Source: JBBRHQ01 sp963720735
GTDB lineage: Bacteria; Actinomycetota; Thermoleophilia; Solirubrobacterales; 70-9
Direction of reading: 5' to 3'
Length of the DNA: 64,000 nucleotides
Assembly: GCA_963720735.1 (NCBI GenBank)
Contig: CAVRGL010000006.1
Location: 245,226 to 309,225 of the forward strand
The notes beneath the pieces were generated by a model. That model saw nothing but the letters and a program-made list of their open reading frames with translations, ran no database searches and was not told the DNA's origin. The position numbers were made by a program, and so were the translations under genes. Positions within the stretch are counted from its first letter, which is position 1; each line of letters opens with the position of its first letter. Positions 7,580 to 17,291 of the stretch are shown in pieces.

Positions 7580-9085
7580 GTGTCCTACTACATCACCACC
7601 CCGATCTACTACGTCAACGCCGAGCCTCACCTCGGCCATGCCTACACCTGCATGGCGGCTGACATCCTCGCCCGCCACATGCGCCAGCGCGGCGAAGACG
7701 TCTTCTTCCTGACCGGCACGGACGAGCACGGAGAGCCGGTCGAGACCGCGGCCGAGCGGGAGGGGATCAGCCCCCAGGAGCTCGCCGACCGCAACGCCGA
7801 GAAGTTCCGGGCGCTGATGCCGAAGATCGAGGTCACCAACGACTTCTTCATCCGCACCTCCGACCCCCGCCACGAGGCGAAGGTCGCCGAGGTCATGCAG
7901 CGCGTCTACGACGGCGGCTGGGTCAGCAAAGGGATCTATGAGGGCTGGTACTGCCCGCGCTGCGCCGACTTCAAGACGGAGCGGGAGCTGGGGCCGGGCA
8001 ACACCTGCCCGATCCACGAGATCCCGCTGGAGCGCGAGCGCGAGGAGAACTGGTTCTTCCGGCTCTCGGCCTTCCAGGAGCGGCTGGAGCGGCTCTACGA
8101 GGAGCAGCCCGACTTCGTCGTCCCCGACATCCGCCGCAACGAGGCGGTCTCATTCATCAAGCAGGGCCTCGAGGACGTCTCGCTCTCGCGACCGAAGCTG
8201 AAGTGGGGGATGAAGCTGCCCTGGGACGCCTCGCAGCGGATGTACGTCTGGTTCGACGCGCTTCTCAACTACTACAGCGGGCTCACCTTCGCCCGCGAGG
8301 GCGAGGACCTGAGCGGACGCTACTGGCCCGCCGACCTGCACGTGATGGGCAAGGACATCCTCAAGTTCCACGCGGTGATCTGGCCTGCTCTCTGCATGGC
8401 GGCCGAGATCGGTCCGCCGCGGCGCATGGTCATCCACGGCTTCCTGCTGATGGGCGAGAAGAAGATGTCGAAGTCGCTCGGCAACGTCCTCGACCCGTTC
8501 GAGGTGATCGACCGCTTCGGCGCCGATGCGCTGCGCTACTACCTCTTCCGCGAGGTCAGCTTCGGCCAGGACGGCTCGATCTCCACCGCCGGCTTCGAGG
8601 CCCGCTACGAGACCGAGCTCGCCAACGAGTTCGGGAACCTCGCCAGCCGCACCCTGGCGATGCTCGACCGCTACCGCGACGGGGTGATCCCCGACGCCGC
8701 GGCCGATCCCGAGCTCGCCGAGGTGCTGGAGCGAGCCGACCGGGAGGTGCGCGCGCTGCTCGACGAGGCCCGGGTGAGCGGCGCCCTCGAGGAGATCTGG
8801 AACGTGGTCAGGCGGCTGAACCGCTACGTCGAGGAGACACGTCCCTGGGAGCTGGCCAAGGAGGAGGGATCCGCGGAGGCTCTCGACCGGGCCCTCTACA
8901 ACCTCGCCGAGGGCCTGCGGGTCCTGACCGTGTTGCTGCTGCCGTACCTGCCGTCCTCGGGCGACCGCCTGCTCGCCGCGCTGGGGGAGGAAAGCCGTGA
9001 GCTGACCCGGTTCGGCTCGCGCGGGGGCGGAGCCCGGATCGAGCGGCTGCCGCCGCTCTTCCCGAGGATTGAGACGCCAGTCTGA
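7580..9085 (+). CDS. metG: Methionine--tRNA ligase
   Basis: 501 residues, class I synthetase that charges initiator and elongator tRNA-Met. The HIGH-type motif is HLGHAY (residues 17-22) and the KMSKS loop is at residues 295-299. The connective-peptide region has a reduced zinc knuckle (WYCPRCADF, then NTCPIHEIP), and the anticodon-binding helical domain includes NEFGNLASRTLAML. There is no C-terminal tRNA-binding (EMAPII-like) extension. The GTG 7580 start is supported by a TACCCT box 8 nt upstream. Confidence 0.95.
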   Translation: MSYYITTPIYYVNAEPHLGHAYTCMAADILARHMRQRGEDVFFLTGTDEHGEPVETAAEREGISPQELADRNAEKFRALMPKIEVTNDFFIRTSDPRHEAKVAEVMQRVYDGGWVSKGIYEGWYCPRCADFKTERELGPGNTCPIHEIPLEREREENWFFRLSAFQERLERLYEEQPDFVVPDIRRNEAVSFIKQGLEDVSLSRPKLKWGMKLPWDASQRMYVWFDALLNYYSGLTFAREGEDLSGRYWPADLHVMGKDILKFHAVIWPALCMAAEIGPPRRMVIHGFLLMGEKKMSKSLGNVLDPFEVIDRFGADALRYYLFREVSFGQDGSISTAGFEARYETELANEFGNLASRTLAMLDRYRDGVIPDAAADPELAEVLERADREVRALLDEARVSGALEEIWNVVRRLNRYVEETRPWELAKEEGSAEALDRALYNLAEGLRVLTVLLLPYLPSSGDRLLAALGEESRELTRFGSRGGGARIERLPPLFPRIETPV

Positions 9086-9129
9086 GCTGTAGAGTCGGGC
9101 CGGTCCGAAACGCTGATCAGGAGGGTGAG

Positions 9130-9546
9130 TTGAGGCGCACACGCGTTGGCTTGGTGGTGGGGGTTGCGGCGACGATGGCGGTCCTCGCAGGTCCCGCGGC
9201 CGCCAGCCCGGATGCCGGCGCCAGCGCGGGCCCAGCGGTGAGGATCGGCGGCCCCCACAAGCTGCACGCGCGGCGGATCCTCAAGTTCCCGGTCTTCGTC
9301 TCCGCGGACTCCTTCGTCAAGGTCACCGGGAAGCTGCGCCTTCCCGGGCCGAACCTGCCGGTACGGGTCTCGGGGACGATCCGAAAGGGCCACCCGAAGC
9401 AGGTCAAGCTCACCCTGAACGGTCCCGCAAGGCGCGACCTGAAGGACGGTTTCAGGGTCTCCAGCCTGAAGGTCGTGGTCCGGGCGCGGAACCTGCTGAC
9501 CAACGTCAGGCACACCGCCCGCAAGACCTTCCGGTTCAAGCGCTGA
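9130..9546 (+). CDS. Small secreted protein of unknown function
   Basis: 138 residues from TTG 9130, preceded by a good AGGAGGG ribosome-binding site. A signal peptide is evident: RRTR, hydrophobic VGLVVGVAATMAVLAGP, then AAAS as a likely cleavage site. The mature part is basic and beta-rich, with alternating strands such as FVKVTGKLRLPG, LPVRVSGTI and LKVVVRARN, and contains no cysteine. I recognise no catalytic motif. A TAGAGT box at about 9092 fits a leadered transcript, unlike most neighbours. It may be an exported binding protein, but no function is assigned. Confidence 0.6.
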   Translation: MRRTRVGLVVGVAATMAVLAGPAAASPDAGASAGPAVRIGGPHKLHARRILKFPVFVSADSFVKVTGKLRLPGPNLPVRVSGTIRKGHPKQVKLTLNGPARRDLKDGFRVSSLKVVVRARNLLTNVRHTARKTFRFKR

Positions 9547-9587
9547 GCTTCCCCTCCGCCCGGCACCGAGGGTTCGGACTCCGTTCC

Positions 9588-9593
9588 TAGACT
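9588..9593 (+). promoter_or_regulatory. -10 box TAGACT for tatD (leaderless)
   Basis: TAGACT ends 7 nt before GTG 9601 with no ribosome-binding site between. Confidence 0.45.
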
Positions 9594-9600
9594 TCACCGG

Positions 9601-10365
9601 GTGGTCGACACCCACGCCCACCTCTCGCTCTGCGAGCCTCCTGCGGCGGAGCTGGTCGCCGCGGCGCGGGAGGCCGGAGTCCGGCGGATCCTGACGATCG
9701 GCATCGACGAGGCGAGCAACCGGAAGGCGGTGGCGCTCGCCGCGGAGCTCGACGGAGTATTCGCGAGCGTCGGGCGGCACCCGAACTCGGCCGGCGGATT
9801 CGACCACGCCGCGGCAGCTCAGATCTCCGGGCTCGCCCGGGACCCGTCGGTCCTCGCGGTCGGCGAGACGGGCCTCGACTTCTTCCGGGACGGGGCGCCG
9901 CGGGCCGAGCAGCGCTTCGCCTTCTCCGCCCAGATCGAGATCGCCGGCGAGGCGGGCCTGCCGGTGGTCATCCACGTCCGCGACGGCGAGGGCTCGACGG
10001 AGGCGGTCGACGAAGCCTTCACCACCCTCGAGGAGCGGGCCAGGGGCCCGGTGATCCTGCACTGCTTCTCAGCGCCCCAGCGGGTCGCCGACGCCGCCGA
10101 GCGCGGCTGGTACTGCTCCTTCGCCGGCAACGTGACCTATCCGCGGGCGGGGGAGCTGCGGGAAGCGGCGGCGAGGGTCCCGGAGGAGCTGCTCCTGGTG
10201 GAGACCGATTCGCCCTACCTCGCCCCACAGCCCGTCAGGGGAAAGCCGAACCAGCCGGCCAACGTGCTCGCCACCGCCGCCACTGTCGCCGAGGCTCGCG
10301 GCGTCTCGCCCGAGCAGCTCGAGCGGGTCGTCGAGGCGAACGCAGACCGGCTGCTGGGCTGGTGA
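9601..10365 (+). CDS. tatD: TatD-family metal-dependent hydrolase
   Basis: 254 residues from GTG 9601. TIM-barrel metal site: VDTHAHL (HxH), VGETGLDFFRD (Glu), VVIHVRDG (His), ILHCFSA (His) and LVETDSPYLAP (Asp). Family members are DNases or other phosphoesterases. TatD-type genes next to metG and rsmA are common in Gram-positive chromosomes. The last four bases overlap the rsmA start (GTGA), indicating translational coupling. A leaderless promoter appears to start a new transcript here. Confidence 0.92.
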   Translation: MVDTHAHLSLCEPPAAELVAAAREAGVRRILTIGIDEASNRKAVALAAELDGVFASVGRHPNSAGGFDHAAAAQISGLARDPSVLAVGETGLDFFRDGAPRAEQRFAFSAQIEIAGEAGLPVVIHVRDGEGSTEAVDEAFTTLEERARGPVILHCFSAPQRVADAAERGWYCSFAGNVTYPRAGELREAAARVPEELLLVETDSPYLAPQPVRGKPNQPANVLATAATVAEARGVSPEQLERVVEANADRLLGW

Positions 10366-11141
10366 GCCGGGACGTGGCCGCACCACCCCCGCCGAGGCTG
10401 GGTCAGAACTTCCTCGCCGACACCAACCTGCTGGAGGCGATCATCCGCGAGTCCGGGGTGGGGGCGACGGACGTCGTGCTCGAGATCGGCGCCGGCGAGG
10501 GGGCGCTGACCCGCGGGCTGGCTGCGGTCGCGGGCCGGGTTCATGCGGTCGAGCTCGACCGACGCCTGGAGGGCGCTCTGGCGGGGGTTGCGCGGGAGCC
10601 CAACGTCGAGATCCACTGGGGTGATGCGATGCGGCTCGACCTGAGCGCCCTCGATCCCGCCCCGAGCGCGATCGTCTCAAACCTTCCCTACTCGGTGGCA
10701 ACCCCGCTGATCGTCCGTACGCTCACCGAGCTGCCCACCGTCTCGGAATGGACCGTGATGGTCCAGCGCGAGATCGCCGATCGCCTCCGGGCCGGACCGG
10801 GCTCCCGGACCTACGGCTCTCCCTCGGTCCTGGTGCAGCTCGCCGCCGCGGTCCGCCTCGCCCGGAGCGTGGACCCGGCGGTGTTCAGGCCGCGACCGCG
10901 GGTCGCCTCGGCGGTGCTGCGCCTCTCGCGAACCGGCCCGGGCGCCGACGAGGCGACCAGGCGCCTGGTCCGCGAGGCATTCGCGCACCGGCGCAAATCG
11001 CTGGCCAGGTCGCTGGAGCTGGCCGAGCCCGGCCGCATCGACGCGGTCCGCGGGGCGCTCGCCGAGCTCGGCCTGCCCGCCGACGCGCGGGCCGAGTCGC
11101 TGACCCCGGCCCAGTTCGAGGTTCTCGCGAAGGCGGTCTGA
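10362..11141 (+). CDS. rsmA: 16S rRNA dimethyladenosine transferase KsgA/RsmA
   Basis: 259 residues, GTG start overlapping the tatD stop by 4 bp. It begins with the family signature RLGQNFLADTNLLEAI. SAM motif I is VLEIGAGEGALTRGL, the acidic loop is VHAVELDRRLEGAL, and the catalytic NLPYSVATPLI motif is intact. The C-terminal domain contains VFRPRPRVASAVLRL. The enzyme dimethylates A1518 and A1519 of 16S rRNA late in small-subunit assembly. It is 4 bp upstream of ispE, the classic rsmA-ispE pair. Confidence 0.95.
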   Translation: MSRDVAAPPPPRLGQNFLADTNLLEAIIRESGVGATDVVLEIGAGEGALTRGLAAVAGRVHAVELDRRLEGALAGVAREPNVEIHWGDAMRLDLSALDPAPSAIVSNLPYSVATPLIVRTLTELPTVSEWTVMVQREIADRLRAGPGSRTYGSPSVLVQLAAAVRLARSVDPAVFRPRPRVASAVLRLSRTGPGADEATRRLVREAFAHRRKSLARSLELAEPGRIDAVRGALAELGLPADARAESLTPAQFEVLAKAV

Positions 11142-11145
11142 GGCC

Positions 11146-11986
11146 TTGCCCGAAACCCTGCCGGCGCCCGGCAAGCTCAACCTCTGCCTCTTCCTCGGAG
11201 GGAGGCGGGAGGACGGGCTTCACCGGATCTGCTCGCTGTTCGAGCCGCTCACCCTGGCCGACTTGATCGAGGTCGAGACCGGCGGGGAGACCGATGAGGT
11301 GCTCTGCCCCGGGGTGGACGGCGAGAACCTCGCCGAGCAGGCCCTCTCGGCGCTGCGCAAGAGCGGCTGGCAGCACCCGGCTCTGCGCCTGCGAATCGAG
11401 AAGCGGATCCCGGTGGCTGCCGGGCTGGGGGGCGGCAGCGCCGACGCCGCCGCGGTGCTGCGGCTCGCCCGCGGGGAGGACGTCGGACTGCGGCAGCTCG
11501 CCGCCGAGCTCGGGGCCGACGTCCCCTCCCAGCTGCTGCCGGCGATGGCCCTGGTCGAGGGCGCCGGGGAGCGGGTGCGACGGCTGCCCGATCCTCCCCC
11601 GCACGGCGTCGTCCTGCTCCCGGGCGGCGGCGGGCTCTCGACCGCCGAAGTCTTCGCCGAAGCCGACCGACAGGGCCTCGGCCGCGAGCAGGCCGAGCTC
11701 GACGCGATCTCCGCACGAGCTCCTGGCCGCGGCCGGGTCCGGAGCCTCGCCGCTTGGCTACTCCGAGCTGCTCTCCAACGACCTCGAGCCGGCCGCCCTG
11801 GCCCTTCGCCCGGAGATCGGCGGGGCGATCTCGGCCCTGCGCGAGGCGGGCGCGGGGCTGGCCGCGATGACCGGCTCCGGGCCGACCGCCTTCGGCATCT
11901 TCGCCGACCTCGACTCGGCGCGCGAGGCCGTCTCGAGCCTCGATCGCGACGACGCGATCGTCTGCGAAGGGGGACCGCTGCCGTGA
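11146..11986 (+). CDS. ispE: 4-diphosphocytidyl-2-C-methyl-D-erythritol kinase, frameshifted
   Basis: GHMP kinase of the MEP isoprenoid pathway. The first part (TTG 11146) has PAPGKLNLCLFLGG and the ATP loop PVAAGLGGGSADAAAVL. The end, in the next frame, has the GHMP C-terminal motif AAMTGSGPTAFGIF. The frame changes once at about 11708-11713, after ELDAIS, where one extra base separates the halves (next residues HELLAAAG). Both halves are well conserved and the pathway is usually essential, so a sequence error is more likely than a dead gene. Its stop overlaps the GTG of the following gene. Confidence 0.85.
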
Positions 11987-13502
11987 GGCTTCCCGCCTCG
12001 CTTCGCAACAAGCACCTGGGCCTGGTCCTGGCGGTGCTCGCGGTGATCGGCGTCTACTACGGGCTCAGCCGCCTGATCCCGCACGAGAACCTCCAGGGGC
12101 TGCTCGAGGACGTCTCCAACGCCCTCGGGGCCTGGACCTACCTTCTGGTCGGCCTGCTCGCCTTCCTCGAGACAGGAGCGTTCGTCGGCCTGGTCGTCCC
12201 GGGGGAGACGGTGATGCTGATCGGGGGCGCCGTCGCCGGCCAGGGCGCTGTCGACATCTACCTGCTGATCGCGATCGGCTGGTTCGCCGCCTGGCTCGGC
12301 GACACAACCAGCTTCTATGTCGGCCGCCGTCTCGGGCGCGGCTTCGTCATGCGCCACGGCCCCCGGGTCGGGATCAGCGAGCAGAGGTTCGCCCGGGTCG
12401 AGGACTACTTCCAGCGCCACGGCGGCAAGACGATCCTGATCGGCCGCTTCGTCAGCCTGGTCCGGGCGCTGGCCCCGTTCGTCGCCGGCAGCTCCGGGAT
12501 GCGCTACCGGGCCTTCGTCCCCTACAGCATCCTCGGCACCGGGATCTGGGCCTCCGCCCACATCCTGATCGGCTACATCTTCTCGCGCAGCATCGACAGC
12601 GCCGCCGAGTACGCCGGGCGCGGCGCCTTCATCCTCGGCACCCTGATCGTGGTCACGGTCGCCACGGTCGTCGCCTTCCGCTTCCTGCGGGTCGCCGAGA
12701 ACCGCCGCCAAGCGGTCGAGTGGATGGAGCAGCGACGGCTGACCGCCTGGCTGCCGCCGCTCGGCCGCCGCCTCCAGCCCCAGGCGCGCTTCGTCTGGAA
12801 CCGGCTCACCCCGGGGGGAGCTTCGGGCTCGAGTTCACGAGCACCCTCGCGGCCCTCGCAGTCGGCCTCTTCGTGCTGATCGCCTACACGGTGATCGTCG
12901 GAGGCGACCCGGGGCCGACCCCCGGGGACGTCACCGCCCAGGACGTCGTCGACTCGATCCGCGCGCCCTGGCTGACCAGCCTGGCCAAGGCAGTGACCAC
13001 CCTCGGCTCACCGGCGCTCGTCTGGACGCTGGCCTTCGGCTGCGCCGTCGCGCTGGCGCTTGCCCGTCGCTGGTGGGAGCTCTGCGTCCTGGTCGCCGGG
13101 ATGGCACTTGTGATCGCCGGCGTGCACGTGATCAAGGACATCGTCGACCGACCCCGCCCCGGTGGCGGGCTGGTGTCGGCGCAAGGGTCTTCCTTCCCCA
13201 GCGCCCACGCCGCCTACTCGACCTTCTACGTCTGGCTCGCGGTGACCGTGGTCATGCGACTGCGCCCCGGGATGGCGCGCCGCACGGGCGTCGTCCTCGG
13301 CGGAGTCGGTGTGGCTGCCGCGATCGGCCTCTCGCGCGTCTACCTCGGGGTCCACTACCTCAGCGATGTCAGCGCCGGCTGGGCCCTCGGCGCCTCGAGC
13401 TTCGCGCTCTGCGCCGCGATCGCGCTGATCGTCGCCCAGTTGCGCCAAAATCCCTCCGAGGTGAGATCGTCGAAGGCCAAAGCAGCACCTGAGGCCCCCT
13501 GA
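11983..13502 (+). CDS. DedA-family / PAP2 phosphatase fusion membrane protein, frameshifted
   Basis: The N-terminal half (GTG 11983 to about 12810) is a DedA/VTT membrane protein with FLETGAFVGLVVPGETVML, YVGRRLGRGF and GRFVSLVRALAPFVAGSSGM. The C-terminal half is a membrane PAP2 phosphatase with the three motifs KDIVDRPRP, PSAHAAYS and SRVYLGVHYLSD. The halves lie in different frames; one G missing from the G run at 12813-12818 would join them as TPGGSFGLE. DedA proteins take part in undecaprenyl-phosphate/phospholipid translocation and PAP2 enzymes dephosphorylate lipid pyrophosphates, so recycling of a lipid carrier is a reasonable inference. Confidence 0.8.
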
Positions 13503-13506
13503 TCGC

Positions 13507-13752
13507 ATGCCGCTCGCCAGGATCGGCAACGAGTACCTGATCTTCGGCGCCGCCGGGTTGATCAGCCTGGTCGCCTTCGTCGGCCTGATCCTCGCCCCGG
13601 CGCTGAGCGCCTACGGGCGGGCATGGGAGAAGGTCGCCGCCGGCTTCCTCTCCGTGTTCGTCCTCCTGGTGCTGGTCTCGATCGGGGTCGGCATCGGGGT
13701 GCTGATCGTCATCAACTACAACCAGATCACCGACCTCTTCAGCCAGGGCTGA
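13507..13752 (+). CDS. Small two-helix membrane protein, unknown
   Basis: 81 residues from ATG 13507, 4 bp after the DedA-PAP2 stop, so probably in the same transcript. Two hydrophobic helices are visible: LIFGAAGLISLVAFVGLILAP (about 11-31) and FLSVFVLLVLVSIGVGIGVL (about 47-66), with a short basic loop between and a polar end (NYNQITDLFSQG). No family is recognised. It may assist the upstream membrane enzyme. Confidence 0.65.
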   Translation: MPLARIGNEYLIFGAAGLISLVAFVGLILAPALSAYGRAWEKVAAGFLSVFVLLVLVSIGVGIGVLIVINYNQITDLFSQG

Positions 13753-13775
13753 TCGCCCCGCAACCGGCAGGTCGG

Positions 13776-13781
13776 GATAAT
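13776..13781 (+). promoter_or_regulatory. -10 box GATAAT for the PucR gene (leaderless)
   Basis: GATAAT ends 8 nt before GTG 13790 with no ribosome-binding site between. Confidence 0.45.
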
Positions 13782-13789
13782 CGGTCGCC

Positions 13790-15013
13790 GTGAGCGCTTC
13801 CAAGACAAGGAAAACCCCTGCAAACAAGGCACAGCCGGGATCCCTCGACGGGCTTGCCGAGGCGGTTGAGTCCGGCGCGGGCCTGCCCGCGGTTGCACGG
13901 GCCGCCGCCAAGGTCCTCGAGGCCAGTGTCGCGCTGATCGACCGCTCCAGCGCGGTGCTCGCGGTGGCCGGCGCCTCGCCGGACCAGGAGCGGCGGCTCC
14001 TCGCGGGCTCGGAAGGGGTCATCTCGGTCGACCTGCGGGTCGCCGACAGCCCGGTCGGCGAGCTTCGCTACCGCAGCAAGGCGGCGCCGGACGCGGCGAT
14101 CGCCCGCATGGTGGCGACGCTGCTGGCGCTCGAGCTCGAGCGCGCACGCTCCCCGGAATGGGAGAGCGAGGAGGCCGCCGCCGGGTTCGTCCACGCCGTT
14201 CTCTCCCGTGAGGTGACCGATCGCGGCGACATCATCGCCCGCGCCGCCGAGCTCGGCGCCGACCTCGAGCAGGGGGCGGGAGTGCTGATCCTGCGGGCGG
14301 CCCCGCGGGCGGCACAGACCGAGGAATGGAGGGCGCGGGTGATGACCCTGGCGGTGCGCTCGCTGCGCTCGGTTGCGCCGGGCTCGCTGGCGGCGCTCGA
14401 GGAGGGCGAGGCGGCGGTGGTCGCGGTGATCGTCCCCGCCGCCGAGGAGGAGAGGATCGGGCGCGCCGCGGCGGCGCTCGAGCGGGAGCTTGCCGAGAGC
14501 CTCCCGGCCTTTCACTCGACCATCGGTCTCAGCCGCCGCGCCGCCGACCCGGTCGACCTCTACCGCGCCGGCAACGAAGCGCGCCTCGCCGTCAACGTCG
14601 GCGAGGCCGAGGGACGCTCCCTGCTCGCCTTCGAGGACACCGGCGCCTACAGGCTGCTGCTGCCGGCGATGAGCGAGGACCCCGGAGAGCTCGAGCGCTT
14701 CTACTCGGAGACGATCGAGCCGCTGGCCGCCTACGACGAGCAGTACGAGACCGAGCTGGTGCTGACGGTCGAGGCCTACCTGGAGAACGACGGCAATGTC
14801 GCCGCCACCGCCAAGCAGCTGTTCACCCACCGGCACACGATCCGCTACCGGTTGGAGAGGGCGAAGGAGCTCTGCGGGCACGACGTCTCGGCCACGGTCG
14901 GCCGCGAGAAGCTCGGGCTCGGCCTCAAGGCGATGCGCGTCCTCGGCATCCCCTCGGCCCGGGGCCCGGCGATGGAGCCGGGCGCCGAGGCGGGGCAGGT
15001 CCCGCCCGTCTAG
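13790..15013 (+). CDS. PucR/CdaR-type helix-turn-helix regulator
   Basis: 407 residues from GTG 13790. A central GGDEF-like/CdaR region (for example HSTIGLSRRAADPVDLYRAG) is followed by a C-terminal PucR HTH: LVLTVEAYLENDGNVAATA then HRHTIRYRLERAKELCG. The N-terminal 100 residues look like a sensor of the GAF-like class (ASVALIDRSSAVLAVAG). Family members control purine, amino-acid or sugar catabolism. The last 4 bp overlap the stop of the convergent CocE-like gene, so no terminator separates them. No specific operator is evident. Confidence 0.88.
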   Translation: MSASKTRKTPANKAQPGSLDGLAEAVESGAGLPAVARAAAKVLEASVALIDRSSAVLAVAGASPDQERRLLAGSEGVISVDLRVADSPVGELRYRSKAAPDAAIARMVATLLALELERARSPEWESEEAAAGFVHAVLSREVTDRGDIIARAAELGADLEQGAGVLILRAAPRAAQTEEWRARVMTLAVRSLRSVAPGSLAALEEGEAAVVAVIVPAAEEERIGRAAAALERELAESLPAFHSTIGLSRRAADPVDLYRAGNEARLAVNVGEAEGRSLLAFEDTGAYRLLLPAMSEDPGELERFYSETIEPLAAYDEQYETELVLTVEAYLENDGNVAATAKQLFTHRHTIRYRLERAKELCGHDVSATVGREKLGLGLKAMRVLGIPSARGPAMEPGAEAGQVPPV

Positions 15014-17208
15014 TCGCTGGCGCTGGTCGTCTGGGTCGCCGGGCCGAGCGATTCAGCGGTGGTCACGGTGACCTCGACCCGCAGCCGGTGGTGGCTCTCG
15101 AAATAGCGCCGGCCCCGGCGGTTCATCTCCATCCGCAGCGTCCTGGTCTTGCCGCCGGGGCCGCTGAAGGTGCCCTGGGCGATCAGCCCGCGGCCCTGAG
15201 CGCCGCTCTTCGGCGCTCCGCGGGCGATGAGCTTGCCCTTGTGGCAGAAGGCCCAGCTTGCCGGGCAGCTGACCTCGGCAACGAGCCGGGAGCCGTGGAC
15301 GTCGAGCTTGCCGGTGAGCTCGGCGCGGACCTTGCCGAAGTTGGCGAAACCGGGGGCCAGGTCGTAGCCCTTGGGGAGGAACTTCGGCGACTTCGCCTTG
15401 ACCACGCCGCCGAGCGAGCCCGGCTTCTCGAGCACCGGCAGGGTCAGCTGCAGGTTCTTCACCTGGACCGGCTGCTGGCCGTTCGAGACGCGCCCGTAGG
15501 GGGCGTCGTTGGGCAGCAGCTCGAGCTTGGCGATATGCCCAGGCGCGAAGTGCCAGCCGTTCGGATGCAGCTGGAAGACCTGCTTGACGAAGCCGGGATC
15601 GGTCTTCGGCCGCCAGAGGCCGCGGCCGACGAGGGTCTCCTTGCCGTCGGGCCCGACATCGAGCAGGCGGGCGGCGACCTGGGAGTTCGCGTCGGTGAGC
15701 TTGAACTTGGCGACAACGGTGGGCGAGCCCATCAACGTGTAGCCCGCGCCGCTCGCAGCCGGCAGCCGGTAGGTGGCGGTGCCGGGCTGATCGGCGGCCG
15801 AGGCCTGGGCGCAGGCGCCACCCCCCGAGATCGGGTCGAAGGTGTTGCCGATTGCCGGATCGCCCGCGGTCGGAGAGATCGTCTTCGCGGCCGCCGAGGC
15901 GTAGCGGACCTCTCCCTTGGAGACGTGCGCCCAGTCCTTGGCGAAGTAGGGCCCGCCCGAGGGGCTCGACTGGGGGCAGGTCTGGGTCAGCGTCTCGATC
16001 CCCTGGTAGGGCACGGAGCTGCCGCTGCCCTGGCCGTTCCCCTTGACGTAGTAGTCGAACCACTTCTGAATGCGGGCGGCGAGCAGGGAGATGTCGGCGG
16101 CCTTGTTCTGGCCGCGCATATGCCCGAAGTCCATGAAGAACAGGGAGATCGGCGCGTCGGGATACTGGCTCTTCGTCCGGTTGTAGAAGCGGATTGCCTC
16201 GTCGGGCGGGAACAGGTCGTCCGTCCAGCCGTTGGAGATCAGCAGCGGCGCCGGCGCCTCCGAGTGGTCGATGTAGTAGGAGGAGTGGTGCTGCTTGATC
16301 TCGTCGAGGATGGCCGCGACCGCGGGGTCGTTGTCGTAGGGCTCACCGGCGTTGAGGCGGGTGTTCCAGCCGGTGATGTCGGCGTCGGGATCGGTTCCGG
16401 GCGGCGCGCAGATCCCGCTGATCGCGCAGCCGACCAGGTAGAGGCCGCTGACGAAGGACTTCTTGTAGACGCCGATCCGGCCGCGGTACTGGGCGTCTGC
16501 GACGTAGTCGAGGGTGCTGCCGTTCGGGGTCAGCGCGGAGGAGAGATCGGTCCAGGGCACCTGGGGCGCGGCCGCCGCCAGCGACATCGCGGTGCCGTCC
16601 GGGCTCTTCCAGGGGACCAGGCTCCCGTCGGGAAGCATCTTGCGGTCCTTTAGCGCCGCCAGGGCCATCGACATGCCACCGCCGTAGGAGCCGCCGACCG
16701 CGGCGATCTTGGTGGGAGAGACCAGCCCCTCATCGACCAGCTTGCCGGCGAAGTCCTGGGCGTCGCGGACCTCGTAGCGGTCGTCCATCAGCCGGATGTA
16801 ACCGTGCGCGCAGCCGGTCGGGTCGGCCTGGACTGAGGCGGTGTTGCCGCAGGACTCGTTGAAGCCGCGGTCGGTCATGCTGAAGGTCGCATAGCCGCGG
16901 TCGAGCCAGGGTTGCATGTCGGAGAGGCCGAGCTTCGAGCCGCCGTAGCCGTGGAACAGCATCACCAGGGGGAAGTTGCCGTCGGGCCCCGAGGCCGGCG
17001 CCTTCGGGAAGGCGGCGTTGACGTCGATCGGTACGCCGTCGAAGGCCTTGCTCGTGCTCCGGGGGCTGGTGTTGCCGCAGAAGCGGACGCCGTCACCCTG
17101 CACGGCGCAGCTCACGTCCCCGCCGAAGACGCTGGTGATCGCCGCGTTGGCCGCCGGCGCGAAGATCAGGCCGGCGACGACGATCGAGACTGCGATGAGC
17201 TTGCGCAT
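15010..17208 (-). CDS. Secreted CocE/NonD-type alpha/beta hydrolase
   Basis: 732 residues from ATG 17208, chosen because a GGAGGG site precedes it and it begins a clear signal peptide (MRKLIAVSIVVAGLIFAP then ANAA). The alpha/beta-hydrolase core has FPLVMLFHGYGGS, the nucleophile elbow VGGSYGGGMSM, a candidate Asp in NGWTDDLFPP and the His in FMDFGHMRGQ. A C-terminal jelly-roll-like domain follows, as in X-Pro dipeptidyl-peptidase/CocE proteins. Paired cysteines (DVSCAV, GVRFCGN) suit an exported enzyme. It is probably an extracellular esterase or peptidase with unknown substrate. Confidence 0.82.
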   Translation of the reverse strand: MRKLIAVSIVVAGLIFAPAANAAITSVFGGDVSCAVQGDGVRFCGNTSPRSTSKAFDGVPIDVNAAFPKAPASGPDGNFPLVMLFHGYGGSKLGLSDMQPWLDRGYATFSMTDRGFNESCGNTASVQADPTGCAHGYIRLMDDRYEVRDAQDFAGKLVDEGLVSPTKIAAVGGSYGGGMSMALAALKDRKMLPDGSLVPWKSPDGTAMSLAAAAPQVPWTDLSSALTPNGSTLDYVADAQYRGRIGVYKKSFVSGLYLVGCAISGICAPPGTDPDADITGWNTRLNAGEPYDNDPAVAAILDEIKQHHSSYYIDHSEAPAPLLISNGWTDDLFPPDEAIRFYNRTKSQYPDAPISLFFMDFGHMRGQNKAADISLLAARIQKWFDYYVKGNGQGSGSSVPYQGIETLTQTCPQSSPSGGPYFAKDWAHVSKGEVRYASAAAKTISPTAGDPAIGNTFDPISGGGACAQASAADQPGTATYRLPAASGAGYTLMGSPTVVAKFKLTDANSQVAARLLDVGPDGKETLVGRGLWRPKTDPGFVKQVFQLHPNGWHFAPGHIAKLELLPNDAPYGRVSNGQQPVQVKNLQLTLPVLEKPGSLGGVVKAKSPKFLPKGYDLAPGFANFGKVRAELTGKLDVHGSRLVAEVSCPASWAFCHKGKLIARGAPKSGAQGRGLIAQGTFSGPGGKTRTLRMEMNRRGRRYFESHHRLRVEVTVTTAESLGPATQTTSASD

Positions 17209-17291
17209 CTGCCCTCCGTTTGATCTGCGGGCCTCCCTGACGGCCCCGCCCCTGTGCTCCTGCTGAACGGACAATAGCGCCGATCCGCCGC

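Noticed and set aside
14326..16653. Long plus-strand frame running from the PucR gene across the CocE-like gene
   Set aside because: Crosses two well-supported genes in the wrong frame and shows no domain.
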